Source: Clostridia bacterium (lineage in GTDB: Bacteria > Bacillota > Clostridia > Saccharofermentanales > Saccharofermentanaceae). From it: DNA of 60,668 bases. Made by a program: the position numbers and the translations under genes. Each line of letters begins with the position of its first letter. The first letter of the stretch is position 1. Below the pieces are notes generated by a model, which had not been told where the DNA came from, made no database searches, and worked only from the letters and a program-made list of their open reading frames with translations. The stretch spans positions 1 through 60,668 of the forward strand of contig JAKSRG010000016.1 of NCBI GenBank assembly GCA_024403735.1, in the 5' to 3' direction. This document shows positions 27,398 through 35,197 of the stretch, piece after piece.

Positions 27398-27973
27398 TTA
27401 GTTCAAAAGAAGATCTACTCTTAAATCTATGTAGTGTTTGAGTTCAGCTTCGTTAGTTAAATCAATTCCAAAGGAATCTTTGAGATCGTTCATGCGGTAA
27501 ATTATCAGCTGCATAACAGTAGACAATTCATAAGCGATGAGCTTACATTCACTAAGAGATTTACGACCATCGAAGTGCTTTATGACATATTGAAGGCTAA
27601 ATGCATCTTGTGATAAGTCTCGCTCGAAAACAACCAGCGAAGTTATAGCTCTGGTGAACTTATAGTTATCAACGAGAAATTTAGCGACGATGAAGTGAAG
27701 ACCTTTGAGTATTTCCTTAGGTGGAAGGGAAGAATTGATTAGTTTTATTACATCTGAATTCATAAGAAACTTGGAGTACTCGTTTTGGAAAGCACTATAT
27801 ATAAGGTTTTCTCTAGATTCAAAGCAATAGTTGATCATGGCGACATTAACGCCAGCTTTGGATGCAATCTCTCTAGATGTAACTTTATAAGGATCATCCT
27901 TATCTTCCATCAGGCATAGCGTTGCTGCCATGAGCTTTTCTTTAGTTAGGTTAAGTTTATCGTCTTTATTCAT
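27398..27973 (-). CDS. TetR-family transcriptional regulator
   Basis: 191 residues with an N-terminal TetR HTH ('VTSREIASKAGVNVAMINYCFESRENLIYSAF', about residues 27-58) and a variable helical ligand domain. It is the first gene of a two-gene operon with the RPH-like enzyme. A perfect 22-bp palindrome 18 bp upstream of the start is the expected operator, so it probably represses its own operon until a ligand binds. Confidence 0.9.
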   Translation of the reverse strand: MNKDDKLNLTKEKLMAATLCLMEDKDDPYKVTSREIASKAGVNVAMINYCFESRENLIYSAFQNEYSKFLMNSDVIKLINSSLPPKEILKGLHFIVAKFLVDNYKFTRAITSLVVFERDLSQDAFSLQYVIKHFDGRKSLSECKLIAYELSTVMQLIIYRMNDLKDSFGIDLTNEAELKHYIDLRVDLLLN

Positions 27974-27990
27974 ATTAGCCTCAAATTAAC

Positions 27991-28012
27991 ATTATTAAAC
28001 GCGTTTAATAAT
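27991..28012. promoter_or_regulatory. Perfect 22-bp palindromic operator for the TetR regulator
   Basis: Half-site ATTATTAAACG is followed directly by its exact reverse complement. It lies 18 bp before the TetR start codon, the standard position and length for a TetR autoregulatory operator. Confidence 0.82.
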
Positions 28013-28137
28013 AAAATATCATATTCCTATTTGGGCTTCAATATGAAATGCGATTGCTATTTAGTGCTGATGAAAGAAGCTCTTCACGTTTTCTTGGGGA
28101 ATGCTGATTTTAGTACTGGCGCCTGTTTTATTCTTTC

Positions 28138-28338
28138 CAGTACAAATAATTGATAGTATCTGCGAAAAGTTTGTACTGATATTTGTACTGGAACACTGAA
28201 AAGACTACTCAGTACAAATATTTGATAGTATCTGCGGAAAATTTGTACTGATATTTGTACTGGAACACTGAAAAGGCCACTCAGTACAAATAATTGATAG
28301 TATCTGCGAAAAGTTTGTACTGATATTTGTACTGGAAC
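28138..28338. repeat. Three tandem 72-bp repeats, each with inverted CAGTACAA/TTGTACTG motifs
   Basis: Units start at 28138, 28210 and 28282, an exact 72-bp period; the ~54-bp core is nearly identical in each (a few substitutions) and the 18-bp linkers are similar. Every core contains one CAGTACAA and two TTGTACTG copies, nine in all. In the first unit the outer arms (28137-28148 and 28180-28191) form a 12-bp perfect inverted repeat. An eleventh-hour partner GTACTGG at 28113-28119 pairs with CCAGTAC at 28137. The repeats fill most of the 511-bp gap between TetR (27973) and the GntR gene (28485). Otherwise that gap holds only the TetR operator and the GntR-gene terminator; no coding sequence was seen. 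Confidence 0.92.
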
Positions 28339-28431
28339 GCAGACAATGCCTAACGTTAAATTCTCTAAGTTTTTGTGAAGAACCTAAAAGAAGCTCTGAT
28401 AGAAGAGGGGATAGGTAATAATTCGAGCAAT

Positions 28432-28457
28432 AAAAAAAGCGAGGGGATAACCCTCGC
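28432..28457 (-). terminator. Terminator of the uxu/GntR operon
   Basis: Read on the minus strand: GCGAGGG, 5-nt loop, CCCTCGC, then seven T. Confidence 0.92.
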
Positions 28458-28484
28458 CATATAAATCAATTAAACAGACAATAC

Positions 28485-29156
28485 TTACTTAGCAACGTAC
28501 TCATCATACTTAGATGCGATGTGCTCCCAATCAAGGTTAAAGCGGTTAATGTGCTTAATGAATGTCTCAACACCAGCAACCTTATCCTTATTCTTGATTG
28601 CTTCAAGGATAGCCTTGTGATCCTTGATAATCTTATCGTCTCTATTCTCCTGAAGAGTAAGATTACGAACTCTATCGAAGTGCATGCTCATGAGTGTAAC
28701 CATATAATGGCACTGCATCTTGTTGCAAATTCTGTAAAGAGTCTTATGGAAATTGTTATCGAGCTCCATGAACTTCTTAGAATTATCCATATAGAATTCC
28801 TGAAGTTTAATGTTTTCTTCGAGTTCCAAAATATCTTCTGGTGTAGCAATGTCGCAAGCTTCTTCAATGAGTGCTGCCTCAATACAACGACGCAAGAATC
28901 TTGCTTCGTTAATAAGCTCCAAATCAATATAAGATACAAGACAGCCCTTTTGAGGGAGGATGTTGATAATCTTTGACTTAGAAAGCTCAAGGAAAGCCTC
29001 GTGTACTGGTGTTCTAGAGAGGTTAAGTAAACTTGCAATCTCCTGTTCGCCAATAAGACTACCAGGCTTAATTTCCAAATTTATGATGTTCTCTTTAACG
29101 ATTCTTAAAGCATACTCTCTGTTGTGTTCGTGGTCTAATTTAGGTGTAATAATCAT
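28485..29156 (-). CDS. GntR-family (FCD/FadR subfamily) regulator, likely of uronate genes
   Basis: 223 residues: winged HTH 'GEQEIASLLNLSRTPVHEAFLEL' (about residues 36-58) and an all-helical FCD ligand domain with a metal-binding pattern (the Asp/His-rich stretch 'ELDNNFHKTLYRICN' and later 'HKAILEAIKNKD', 'FIKHINRF'). UxuR and ExuR, which repress hexuronate genes, belong to this subfamily. It is third in the uxuA-uxuB-gntR set, 86 nt after uxuB. It is the only regulator in the locus, so I infer it binds the CTAG-N4-CTAG dyads; effector probably a uronate intermediate. Start supported by AAGAGG. Confidence 0.87.
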   Translation of the reverse strand: MIITPKLDHEHNREYALRIVKENIINLEIKPGSLIGEQEIASLLNLSRTPVHEAFLELSKSKIINILPQKGCLVSYIDLELINEARFLRRCIEAALIEEACDIATPEDILELEENIKLQEFYMDNSKKFMELDNNFHKTLYRICNKMQCHYMVTLMSMHFDRVRNLTLQENRDDKIIKDHKAILEAIKNKDKVAGVETFIKHINRFNLDWEHIASKYDEYVAK

Positions 29157-29242
29157 CTAAAACCTCTTATCAATTCATATAACTCTTCTTGGTAACCGTT
29201 TGAGTGTACCAAGAAGTATTGTCTTATAAATTTCTATTTGTG

Positions 29243-30853
29243 TCAAACGTATTTTTCAATAGTTTTTGCTACTGCACCAGGGCCTACGAGCATTTCTGAT
29301 AACATGCCCTCAATCTTGTCCTTGAGGCCACACTCAACGAGGTCAACAGCGAAGATTGCTTTGTTTGTGAGAAGGTTATCAAGGTTATCTTTTACGCTAT
29401 CAGGTTCGCCGTACTTAACGTTACAAAGTTCCTTCTTAAGGTCTTCCATAAGAGGATCTGAACTGAGATCGAAAGCGTTACCTTCATCATTAATTCCAAT
29501 CAAATAACGGAGCCAGCCAGCGATTGTGAGAGGGATAAATGTGAGTGTCTTAACATCGAGTTCAGGAGAAGCGATATAAGACTTCATTGTCTCACCAAAT
29601 CTAATTGGCATTTTAAGGCTTGTATCTGTTGCAATTCTCTGTGGAGCATCTGGAATATATGGGTTAGGGAGACGCTCTGTGATAACTTCCTTGATGAATG
29701 CCTGTGGGTCGAGGATCTTAGGATCAGTAACAACCTTAATAGCTTCTTCGTATCCCATTCTTGTGATGAGCTTAACTAGATTAGGATTAGCCATCTCATC
29801 AGAGATCTTTGTGTATCCCAACAAGCAACCATATACAGCAAGACATGTGTGGAGTGGGTTAAGGCATGTTGTAACTTTCATTCTCTCTGACTTATCTACT
29901 GTGTCTCTGTCTGTCATGTAGATGCCGACCTTCTCGAAAACAGGTCTTCCGTTAGGGAACTTATCTTCAATTACAAGATACTGTGGGATTTCAGCATTAA
30001 CAAATGGTGCGATATATGTACCACGGTTAGTAGTGATTGGCGCCATGTTTTCGAGACCTAACTCGTCGTTAATCTTCTTTTCAACAGAAGAGTCTGGACG
30101 TGGTGTGATCTTATCAATCATTGACCATGGGAATGTAACCATAGTCTCATCCTTGATGTAGCTGATGAACTCTTCTGTTACAAAACCATTCTTGAGCCAC
30201 TCGTTAGCAATGAACTCAACAGAGTTCTTAATCTTATCACCATTGTGGCTACAGTTATCCATACTTACAACTGCGAGTGGGAGCTTACCAGCATTAAATC
30301 TTGAAAGAAGCATAGCAGTGATGATAGACATTGTATGCTTAGCCTTGCTAGGTCCATTCTCGATATCCTCAGTTACAACAGGGAGAAGAGCACCAGAAAT
30401 ATTTGTAAGTGCATAACCCTTTTCAGTAATTGTGAAGCTGAGCATCTGAAGGGAAGGAGCTACTGCGATATCGAATAATCTCTTGTAGTCTTCTTCGAAT
30501 GAAGCATTAACCTTGATTGTATCAACGATGCTACCGATAACTTCATATGAGATATCACCAGTAGGATTGAGGTCAGCCATAAGTGTGAGGTTATCGTATG
30601 GTGTGTAAATCTTATCGATAATCTCATAGTCAAAAGTTTCTGCAGCAACAATACCAGTAGTAGAGAGGCCATTATTAAGAAGCTGCTGAGCAGTTCTACC
30701 AATAAAGCCACGGAAAATATTACCAGCACCAAAGTGAACCCACGTAGGATTAGCCTTAGTTTCAGCTGTTACCTTTGCAATGTCAAACTTTGGGAGCTTA
30801 ATGCCCTTAGAAGAGAAGTCATTTGTTGCAATTGATTTTAAAGATAGTTCCAT
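29243..30853 (-). CDS. uxuB: D-mannonate oxidoreductase / fructuronate reductase (UxuB)
   Basis: 536 residues of the mannitol dehydrogenase family: Rossmann motif 'HFGAGNIFRGFIGRTAQ' near residue 40 (GAGNIFRG), and the catalytic region with the family Lys/Asn/His set around 'MDNCSHNGDKIKNSV'. It reduces D-fructuronate to D-mannonate with NADH, the second intracellular step of glucuronate breakdown. It lies 125 nt after uxuA with a hairpin between them. AAGGAG precedes the ATG. Confidence 0.93.
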   Translation of the reverse strand: MELSLKSIATNDFSSKGIKLPKFDIAKVTAETKANPTWVHFGAGNIFRGFIGRTAQQLLNNGLSTTGIVAAETFDYEIIDKIYTPYDNLTLMADLNPTGDISYEVIGSIVDTIKVNASFEEDYKRLFDIAVAPSLQMLSFTITEKGYALTNISGALLPVVTEDIENGPSKAKHTMSIITAMLLSRFNAGKLPLAVVSMDNCSHNGDKIKNSVEFIANEWLKNGFVTEEFISYIKDETMVTFPWSMIDKITPRPDSSVEKKINDELGLENMAPITTNRGTYIAPFVNAEIPQYLVIEDKFPNGRPVFEKVGIYMTDRDTVDKSERMKVTTCLNPLHTCLAVYGCLLGYTKISDEMANPNLVKLITRMGYEEAIKVVTDPKILDPQAFIKEVITERLPNPYIPDAPQRIATDTSLKMPIRFGETMKSYIASPELDVKTLTFIPLTIAGWLRYLIGINDEGNAFDLSSDPLMEDLKKELCNVKYGEPDSVKDNLDNLLTNKAIFAVDLVECGLKDKIEGMLSEMLVGPGAVAKTIEKYV

Positions 30854-30897
30854 AGTTATGTACTCCTTATATATAGAAAAAATTAGTTGTTAAATGC

Positions 30898-30930
30898 AAA
30901 AAGCCAATGCGTCGAATGCATCGGCTTTTT
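30898..30930 (-). terminator. Hairpin with T-tract between uxuA and uxuB
   Basis: 13-bp stem with one mismatch (30898-30910 / 30918-30930), 7-nt loop, T5 on either strand. On the minus strand it could terminate part of the transcripts after uxuA or protect the uxuA 3' end. Confidence 0.65.
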
Positions 30931-30978
30931 GATCAGAGGTTATAGTATAAAAACCGCAGCACACTTTAGAGGAGAAAT

Positions 30979-32052
30979 TTATGTGTTTAGTTTTTTTACA
31001 GCTTCCCATAATCCATTGATGTAACAAGCACCAAGAGCTCTGTCGTAGAGACCATAGCCTGGACGACCAGTCTCGCCCCAAATCATTCTACCGTGATCAG
31101 GTCTGATGTAACCATCAAATCCTGACTTATATAGTGCTTCTACAATCTTAAACATATCGAGGCTACCATCTGAAGAGAGGTGAGCAGACTCATGGAATTC
31201 ACCTTCGCCAGTGTGGAGAACATTACGGAGATGAACGAAAGGTACTTTACCTAATGCAGCAAATTCCTTAGCCATAGCTGGAACATCATTATTAGGATTT
31301 GCACCGAGACTACCTGTGCAAAGTGTAAGACCGTTTCTCTTGCTTGGATTAAGAGCTAAGTAACGGCGAATAGCCTCAGCGTTATTAACTACTCTTGGAA
31401 GATTGAACATTGGGTAAGGTGGATCATCTGGATGAACACCGAAATCAATGTCATATTCTTCAGCATAAGGGATGATTGCATCTAGGAAGTACTTGATATT
31501 CTTGAAGTATTCATCCTGTGAAACACCCTGATAGAACTCAATATCTTTAGCCATCTTAGGGAAACGCTCTGGTTCCCAACCAGGAAGGGAGAGGTTATTT
31601 GAACCATCCATCATTGACTTAATCATCTTGTCAGCTGTGAGTTCTCTAGCAATCTTAGCATTGTAAGCCATTGCGTTACTGCCATCAGCAAGAGGCATAT
31701 AGAGCTCACTTCTGTACCAGTCCATAACTGGCATAAAGTTATAACAGATACACTTGATACCAGCATCTGACAAATTCTTCATTGTCTCGATGTAGTTCTG
31801 GATATACATATCTCTAGTAGCAAGACCCTGCTTAATATCTTCATGGATATTAACACTCTCGATAACTTCCATCTCAAGACCAGCATTATTAACTTCAGTC
31901 TTAACGGCGTTAATCTCTTCTGGTGACCATACTTCACCAACTGGGATATGAGGTAGCATAACAGCTACTCCTGATACACCAGGAATTTGTCTGATCTGTT
32001 CGAGAGTAACAGTATCGTCCCCATGAGGGAACCATCTAAAAATCATTTTCAT
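30979..32052 (-). CDS. uxuA: Mannonate dehydratase (UxuA)
   Basis: 357 residues, the family length. The N-terminus 'MKMIFRWFPHGDDTVTLEQIRQIPGV' and the segments 'VIESVNIHEDIKQG', 'FGVHPDDPPYP', 'LCTGSLGANP' and 'HLRNV' are characteristic of UxuA, which binds Mn/Fe through Cys/His/Asp residues in these loops. It dehydrates D-mannonate to 2-keto-3-deoxygluconate. It is first in the minus-strand operon, with a consensus promoter at 32103-32131 embedded in the shared dyad operator. Confidence 0.95.
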   Translation of the reverse strand: MKMIFRWFPHGDDTVTLEQIRQIPGVSGVAVMLPHIPVGEVWSPEEINAVKTEVNNAGLEMEVIESVNIHEDIKQGLATRDMYIQNYIETMKNLSDAGIKCICYNFMPVMDWYRSELYMPLADGSNAMAYNAKIARELTADKMIKSMMDGSNNLSLPGWEPERFPKMAKDIEFYQGVSQDEYFKNIKYFLDAIIPYAEEYDIDFGVHPDDPPYPMFNLPRVVNNAEAIRRYLALNPSKRNGLTLCTGSLGANPNNDVPAMAKEFAALGKVPFVHLRNVLHTGEGEFHESAHLSSDGSLDMFKIVEALYKSGFDGYIRPDHGRMIWGETGRPGYGLYDRALGACYINGLWEAVKKLNT

Positions 32053-32100
32053 AGTTCAGTCTTCCATTTCATTAAGTGTAATAATCATTAACTTACATAA

Positions 32101-32112
32101 CTAGTATACTAG
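32101..32112. promoter_or_regulatory. Shared uronate-regulon operator, copy 1
   Basis: Perfect 12-bp palindrome CTAGTATACTAG covering the uxuA -10. Near-identical copies are at 33325-33336 and 45331-45342. Occlusion of the -10 implies repression, most simply by the GntR protein encoded at the operon end. Confidence 0.7.
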
Positions 32113-32131
32113 ACTACTAGAAACCTGTCAA
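32103..32131 (-). promoter_or_regulatory. uxuA promoter (TTGACA-17-TATACT)
   Basis: On the minus strand: TTGACA (32126-32131), 17-bp spacer, TATACT (32103-32108), ~50 nt upstream of the ATG. The -10 lies inside the dyad CTAGTATACTAG. Confidence 0.82.
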
Positions 32132-32164
32132 CGACCTATATTTGTTAAAATCAGTAAAATTTTA

Positions 32165-32527
32165 TTAGTTTTTTTCGGTGTCTTCTTCGACTTTCTTTGT
32201 AGCTCTTCTTTTAACGTAATTCAAAAGAATTGGAATGAGAGCTATGAAGCCAAAAAACTTGATAACATCGATAAGAGAAGCCACGTAGATGACTATCAAA
32301 TCGTATTCTTGATCTCTGTTAGCATAGTTAGTACATGTCTTTGTAACTGCATATAGGAGAAGACCAAGAACAATGAGTATAGTCGATAATTTAACTGTAC
32401 TCATTGGGATTTTCTCAGAAGAATCTTCTTTATTGAGTTTACGAATAGATAGGAAAAGACCAGCAAATATTAATACAATTGCAGCTATTCCTGATACGAG
32501 CTGAATGATATTTAGATAATTACTCAT
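32165..32527 (-). CDS. Small membrane protein encoded with YesL
   Basis: 120 residues with three predicted membrane segments (IIQLVSGIAAIVLIFAGLFL; TVKLSTILIVLGLLLYAV; IVIYVASLIDVIKFFGFIAL) and a charged C-terminus (KKVEEDTEKN). No family recognised. Its start overlaps the yesL-like stop by 8 nt, so the two are coupled and may act together at the membrane. Confidence 0.72.
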   Translation of the reverse strand: MSNYLNIIQLVSGIAAIVLIFAGLFLSIRKLNKEDSSEKIPMSTVKLSTILIVLGLLLYAVTKTCTNYANRDQEYDLIVIYVASLIDVIKFFGFIALIPILLNYVKRRATKKVEEDTEKN

Positions 32528-33251
32528 TTATATCTTCCTCCATATCATCTTCCTCATCGTCTTCATCATCATCTTCTTCGTCATCATAATCCTCTTCATC
32601 AGATGCTTCAACATCTTCAACAGGATTATTTCTATTTTCTACTACCTTGTTAGCAATGCCGAATACCTTCTCGCACTTTGGCACAATAAACTTACATGCA
32701 ATTGCAGGTACTACAAGTGCACAAGGTGGGAAGAGGACCATAAGTGGAAGAGCAATGATAATGATCAACCAGATATAAAGAGTTGTCATAAGATTCATTG
32801 CTGATAATGTAAATGCATTCTTAAATGTTGTCTTGATGTCGTTATCAAATCTAGCAAGAAGTGCGATAACGAATGGCAATGTGAATACAACAGGGATAAG
32901 TGTAACCAAGCTAAATGGCAAATAAGCATCTGGAAGCTTTACATCTCCAATTCCATAAACGCCAAAGAAAATGCAAGCTGAAGGAATTAACATATAAAGA
33001 GAATATATTATATTTATTAAGACGCCCTGTCTTAAATTGTCTTTGAATGAACCGAAGAACATTTTTGATACAGATAGTTCAGACTTCTTGGATTTATTAA
33101 CTGTGTAATAAAGAGCAATAGAAGAAGGTATAAAAGTAACTACTGGAATACAGCAAATGAGCCATAACACGGAAACAATAATGATGTCACCGAGCTTATC
33201 ACCCCAACTATAAAATCTACTGTTAGTTATTTTTTTATAAAAGCTATCCAT
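32520..33251 (-). CDS. YesL/DUF624 family membrane protein
   Basis: 243 residues. 'GDIIIVSVLWLICCIPVVTFIPSSIALYY' near residue 20 is the DUF624 signature, with about five membrane segments. The last ~45 residues form an almost purely acidic tail (DEEDYDDEEDDDEDDEEDD), unlike most family members. DUF624 genes accompany LplB/YtcP-type glycan importers throughout Bacillota (family knowledge) with no settled role. Divergent from the esterase gene across a 146-bp region with the shared operator. Confidence 0.82.
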   Translation of the reverse strand: MDSFYKKITNSRFYSWGDKLGDIIIVSVLWLICCIPVVTFIPSSIALYYTVNKSKKSELSVSKMFFGSFKDNLRQGVLINIIYSLYMLIPSACIFFGVYGIGDVKLPDAYLPFSLVTLIPVVFTLPFVIALLARFDNDIKTTFKNAFTLSAMNLMTTLYIWLIIIIALPLMVLFPPCALVVPAIACKFIVPKCEKVFGIANKVVENRNNPVEDVEASDEEDYDDEEDDDEDDEEDDMEEDINE

Positions 33252-33324
33252 TGATATCAGTCCTTAGTTTTTGAATTACATCTAGTATAATGTTAATTGG
33301 AAGATAATTCAATCAACTAATAGA

Positions 33325-33336
33325 CTAGAATACTAG
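33325..33336. promoter_or_regulatory. Shared uronate-regulon operator, copy 2
   Basis: CTAGAATACTAG in the divergent region between the YesL-like gene and the esterase, 62 bp before the esterase ATG. Outer arms CAACTA (33314) and TAGTTG (33334) add a second symmetry. A TTGGAA (33297-33302) with TAGACT at 33321-33326 (18-bp spacer) is a possible overlapping promoter. Confidence 0.68.
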
Positions 33337-33397
33337 TTGAAAACTTGTTCAAAATGCTACAAAATAAGAAACAGCTATTTTCCTAAGGAGGATTAAT

Positions 33398-34960
33398 ATG
33401 GGACACACAAAACTTTCAGGTATTCTTGGAAGTGGAATGGTCATTCAGAGAAATGAGAAATTCCACATCTGGGGTACAGAAGACACACTCAATGTTGTAA
33501 AGGTTGTTTTCGAGAACAATACATACGAGTCAGAAGTAATCGATGGTAAGTTCGATGTTGTTGTCGATGGACACAAAGAAGGTATTGGATTTGAGATTAA
33601 GGTAATTGGTAGTGAAGAGATTACTTTAACAGATGTTTTGTTCGGCGACGTATTCATGTTAGCTGGACAGTCTAATATGCAGCTTCCTGTTTATAGAACA
33701 AGAGATGCAGCAGGGGAAGAGATTGATAGCGCTAACTATCCAACAATTCGTCAGTTCACTCTTAATCCAAATTACAGATTGGATGAGACTAAGGAAGCAG
33801 AGTTATTTGAAGAGAAGTGGTTCAGCGCTGTAAAAGGTGAGATCGAACTTATGAGTGCAGTTGGTTTCTTCTGTGCTAAAAATCTTCAGAGTAAGATCAA
33901 TGTTCCTATTGGACTTATCCTTAATGCTCAGGGTGGATCTAATATCGAGTCATGGATGTCTGCTAAGTCACTTGAAGAGTTTGGTGATTTCACACATTAC
34001 ATTGATATGTTCCAGGAAGATGGTTCACTCCAGGCATATCTTGATGAGAATAATAAAGCTACTGCCGATTGGCGCAATGAACTTCTTGATGAAGGATTTG
34101 AGAAGCGTGCGCTAGCAATTCCTGATGATGCATTTGAAGTTACACTTCCTGGTATCTTTATGGATAAAGATGGTGATGGCTTTACTGGAAGTATGTGGTT
34201 GTATAAGAAGATTGTTCTTGATTTCGAACCAGAAGAAGATTCATTCATCTATGTTGGTGAATTGATGGATTCAGATAAGACATACATTAATGGTGTAATG
34301 GTAGGTAACACAGAGTATTGTTATCCACCTCGTAAGTATCCATTCAGTGGTTCAATCCTTAAGAAGGGTGAGAACTTGATTGCGGTTCGTCTTCTCGTTG
34401 ATAACAAGAATGGTGGTTTCTTATTAGATCATCCATACTATCTCAGATCTGGTGATAAGAAGATTAGTATTGAAGGAACATGGTACAAGAAGTTCGAGAA
34501 TGAAGCTAAGCGCGATTGTCCAAAGGTTATTATGGGACAGACTGTGCCTACTGCTTTATATACTGCATCAGTATTTCCAATTCGTAAGCTCAGCCTTAAG
34601 GGTGCTTGGTGGTATCAGGGTGAGAGTAACGCTGAAGATCCATTCAATAAGAGAAGAGGTGCTAAGGAAGGTAAGGCATATGACCTTATGTTCAAGCGCA
34701 TGGTTGATCTTTGGAGAAATACATTCAACCAGGATTTCCCAATCGTAGCTGTTGAAATGCCAGATTATATTAATCCAGTTAATGGAGATGATGAGAATTG
34801 GCATATTATTCAGCAGATGCAGCTAGATGCTCCTAAGATGGTAGATAAGTGTGCTGTTGTACATGCTAGAGACTTAGGTCAGCCATATGAACTTCATCCA
34901 CAGCTCAAGAGTGAACTTGGTAGAAGAATGGCTGTAGAAGTAGAAAAACTCATGTATTAA
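33398..34960 (+). CDS. SGNH-type sialate O-acetylesterase-like (acetylxylan) esterase
   Basis: 520 residues. 'LAGQSNMQLPV' carries the nucleophile Ser92 (GQSN block), 'WWYQGESNAEDP' is the oxyanion block and 'DLGQPYELHPQLKSELG' near the C-terminus supplies the catalytic Asp/His. A ~130-residue insert (about 225-350) with beta-rich, sugar-binding-like sequence splits the catalytic domain, as usual in this family. No signal peptide, so it is intracellular. Context argues for removal of acetyl groups from imported xylo-oligosaccharides rather than from sialic acid. AAGGAGG precedes the ATG; a terminator follows. Confidence 0.87.
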   Translation: MGHTKLSGILGSGMVIQRNEKFHIWGTEDTLNVVKVVFENNTYESEVIDGKFDVVVDGHKEGIGFEIKVIGSEEITLTDVLFGDVFMLAGQSNMQLPVYRTRDAAGEEIDSANYPTIRQFTLNPNYRLDETKEAELFEEKWFSAVKGEIELMSAVGFFCAKNLQSKINVPIGLILNAQGGSNIESWMSAKSLEEFGDFTHYIDMFQEDGSLQAYLDENNKATADWRNELLDEGFEKRALAIPDDAFEVTLPGIFMDKDGDGFTGSMWLYKKIVLDFEPEEDSFIYVGELMDSDKTYINGVMVGNTEYCYPPRKYPFSGSILKKGENLIAVRLLVDNKNGGFLLDHPYYLRSGDKKISIEGTWYKKFENEAKRDCPKVIMGQTVPTALYTASVFPIRKLSLKGAWWYQGESNAEDPFNKRRGAKEGKAYDLMFKRMVDLWRNTFNQDFPIVAVEMPDYINPVNGDDENWHIIQQMQLDAPKMVDKCAVVHARDLGQPYELHPQLKSELGRRMAVEVEKLMY

Positions 34961-34996
34961 TCAGCAAGTAGCTAAAATGCATAACAATTAAAAATT

Positions 34997-35036
34997 GCCT
35001 ATCGGATTATATTTACAATACCCGATAGGCTTTTTT
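34997..35036 (+). terminator. Terminator of the esterase gene
   Basis: 9-bp stem GCCTATCGG (34997-35005) / CCGATAGGC (35022-35030), then six T. Confidence 0.9.
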
Positions 35037-35079
35037 GTGCAGTTTTCACAAACCGTTATATGACATTTTTGTCAAGTTA

Positions 35080-35108
35080 TTGACATAAAGTCAGACACGT
35101 GTTAGATT
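35080..35108 (+). promoter_or_regulatory. Promoter of the aldouronate-type ABC importer operon
   Basis: TTGACA (35080-35085), 17-bp spacer, TAGATT (35103-35108). Downstream at 35121-35128, ACTAGTAT is a half copy of the shared dyad, and TGCAAG is repeated around it (35112, 35128), so control may differ slightly from the other promoters. Confidence 0.78.
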
Positions 35109-35197
35109 GTTTGCAAGTCAACTAGTATGCAAGTACGCAAGAGGGTTGGAGTACAAGTGTTCTAGTGGAAAATCTAAAACATTATGAGGTGAGTTAC

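Noticed and set aside
28138..28338. CRISPR array
   Set aside because: The whole 72-bp unit repeats, with no unique spacers, only three copies and no cas genes.
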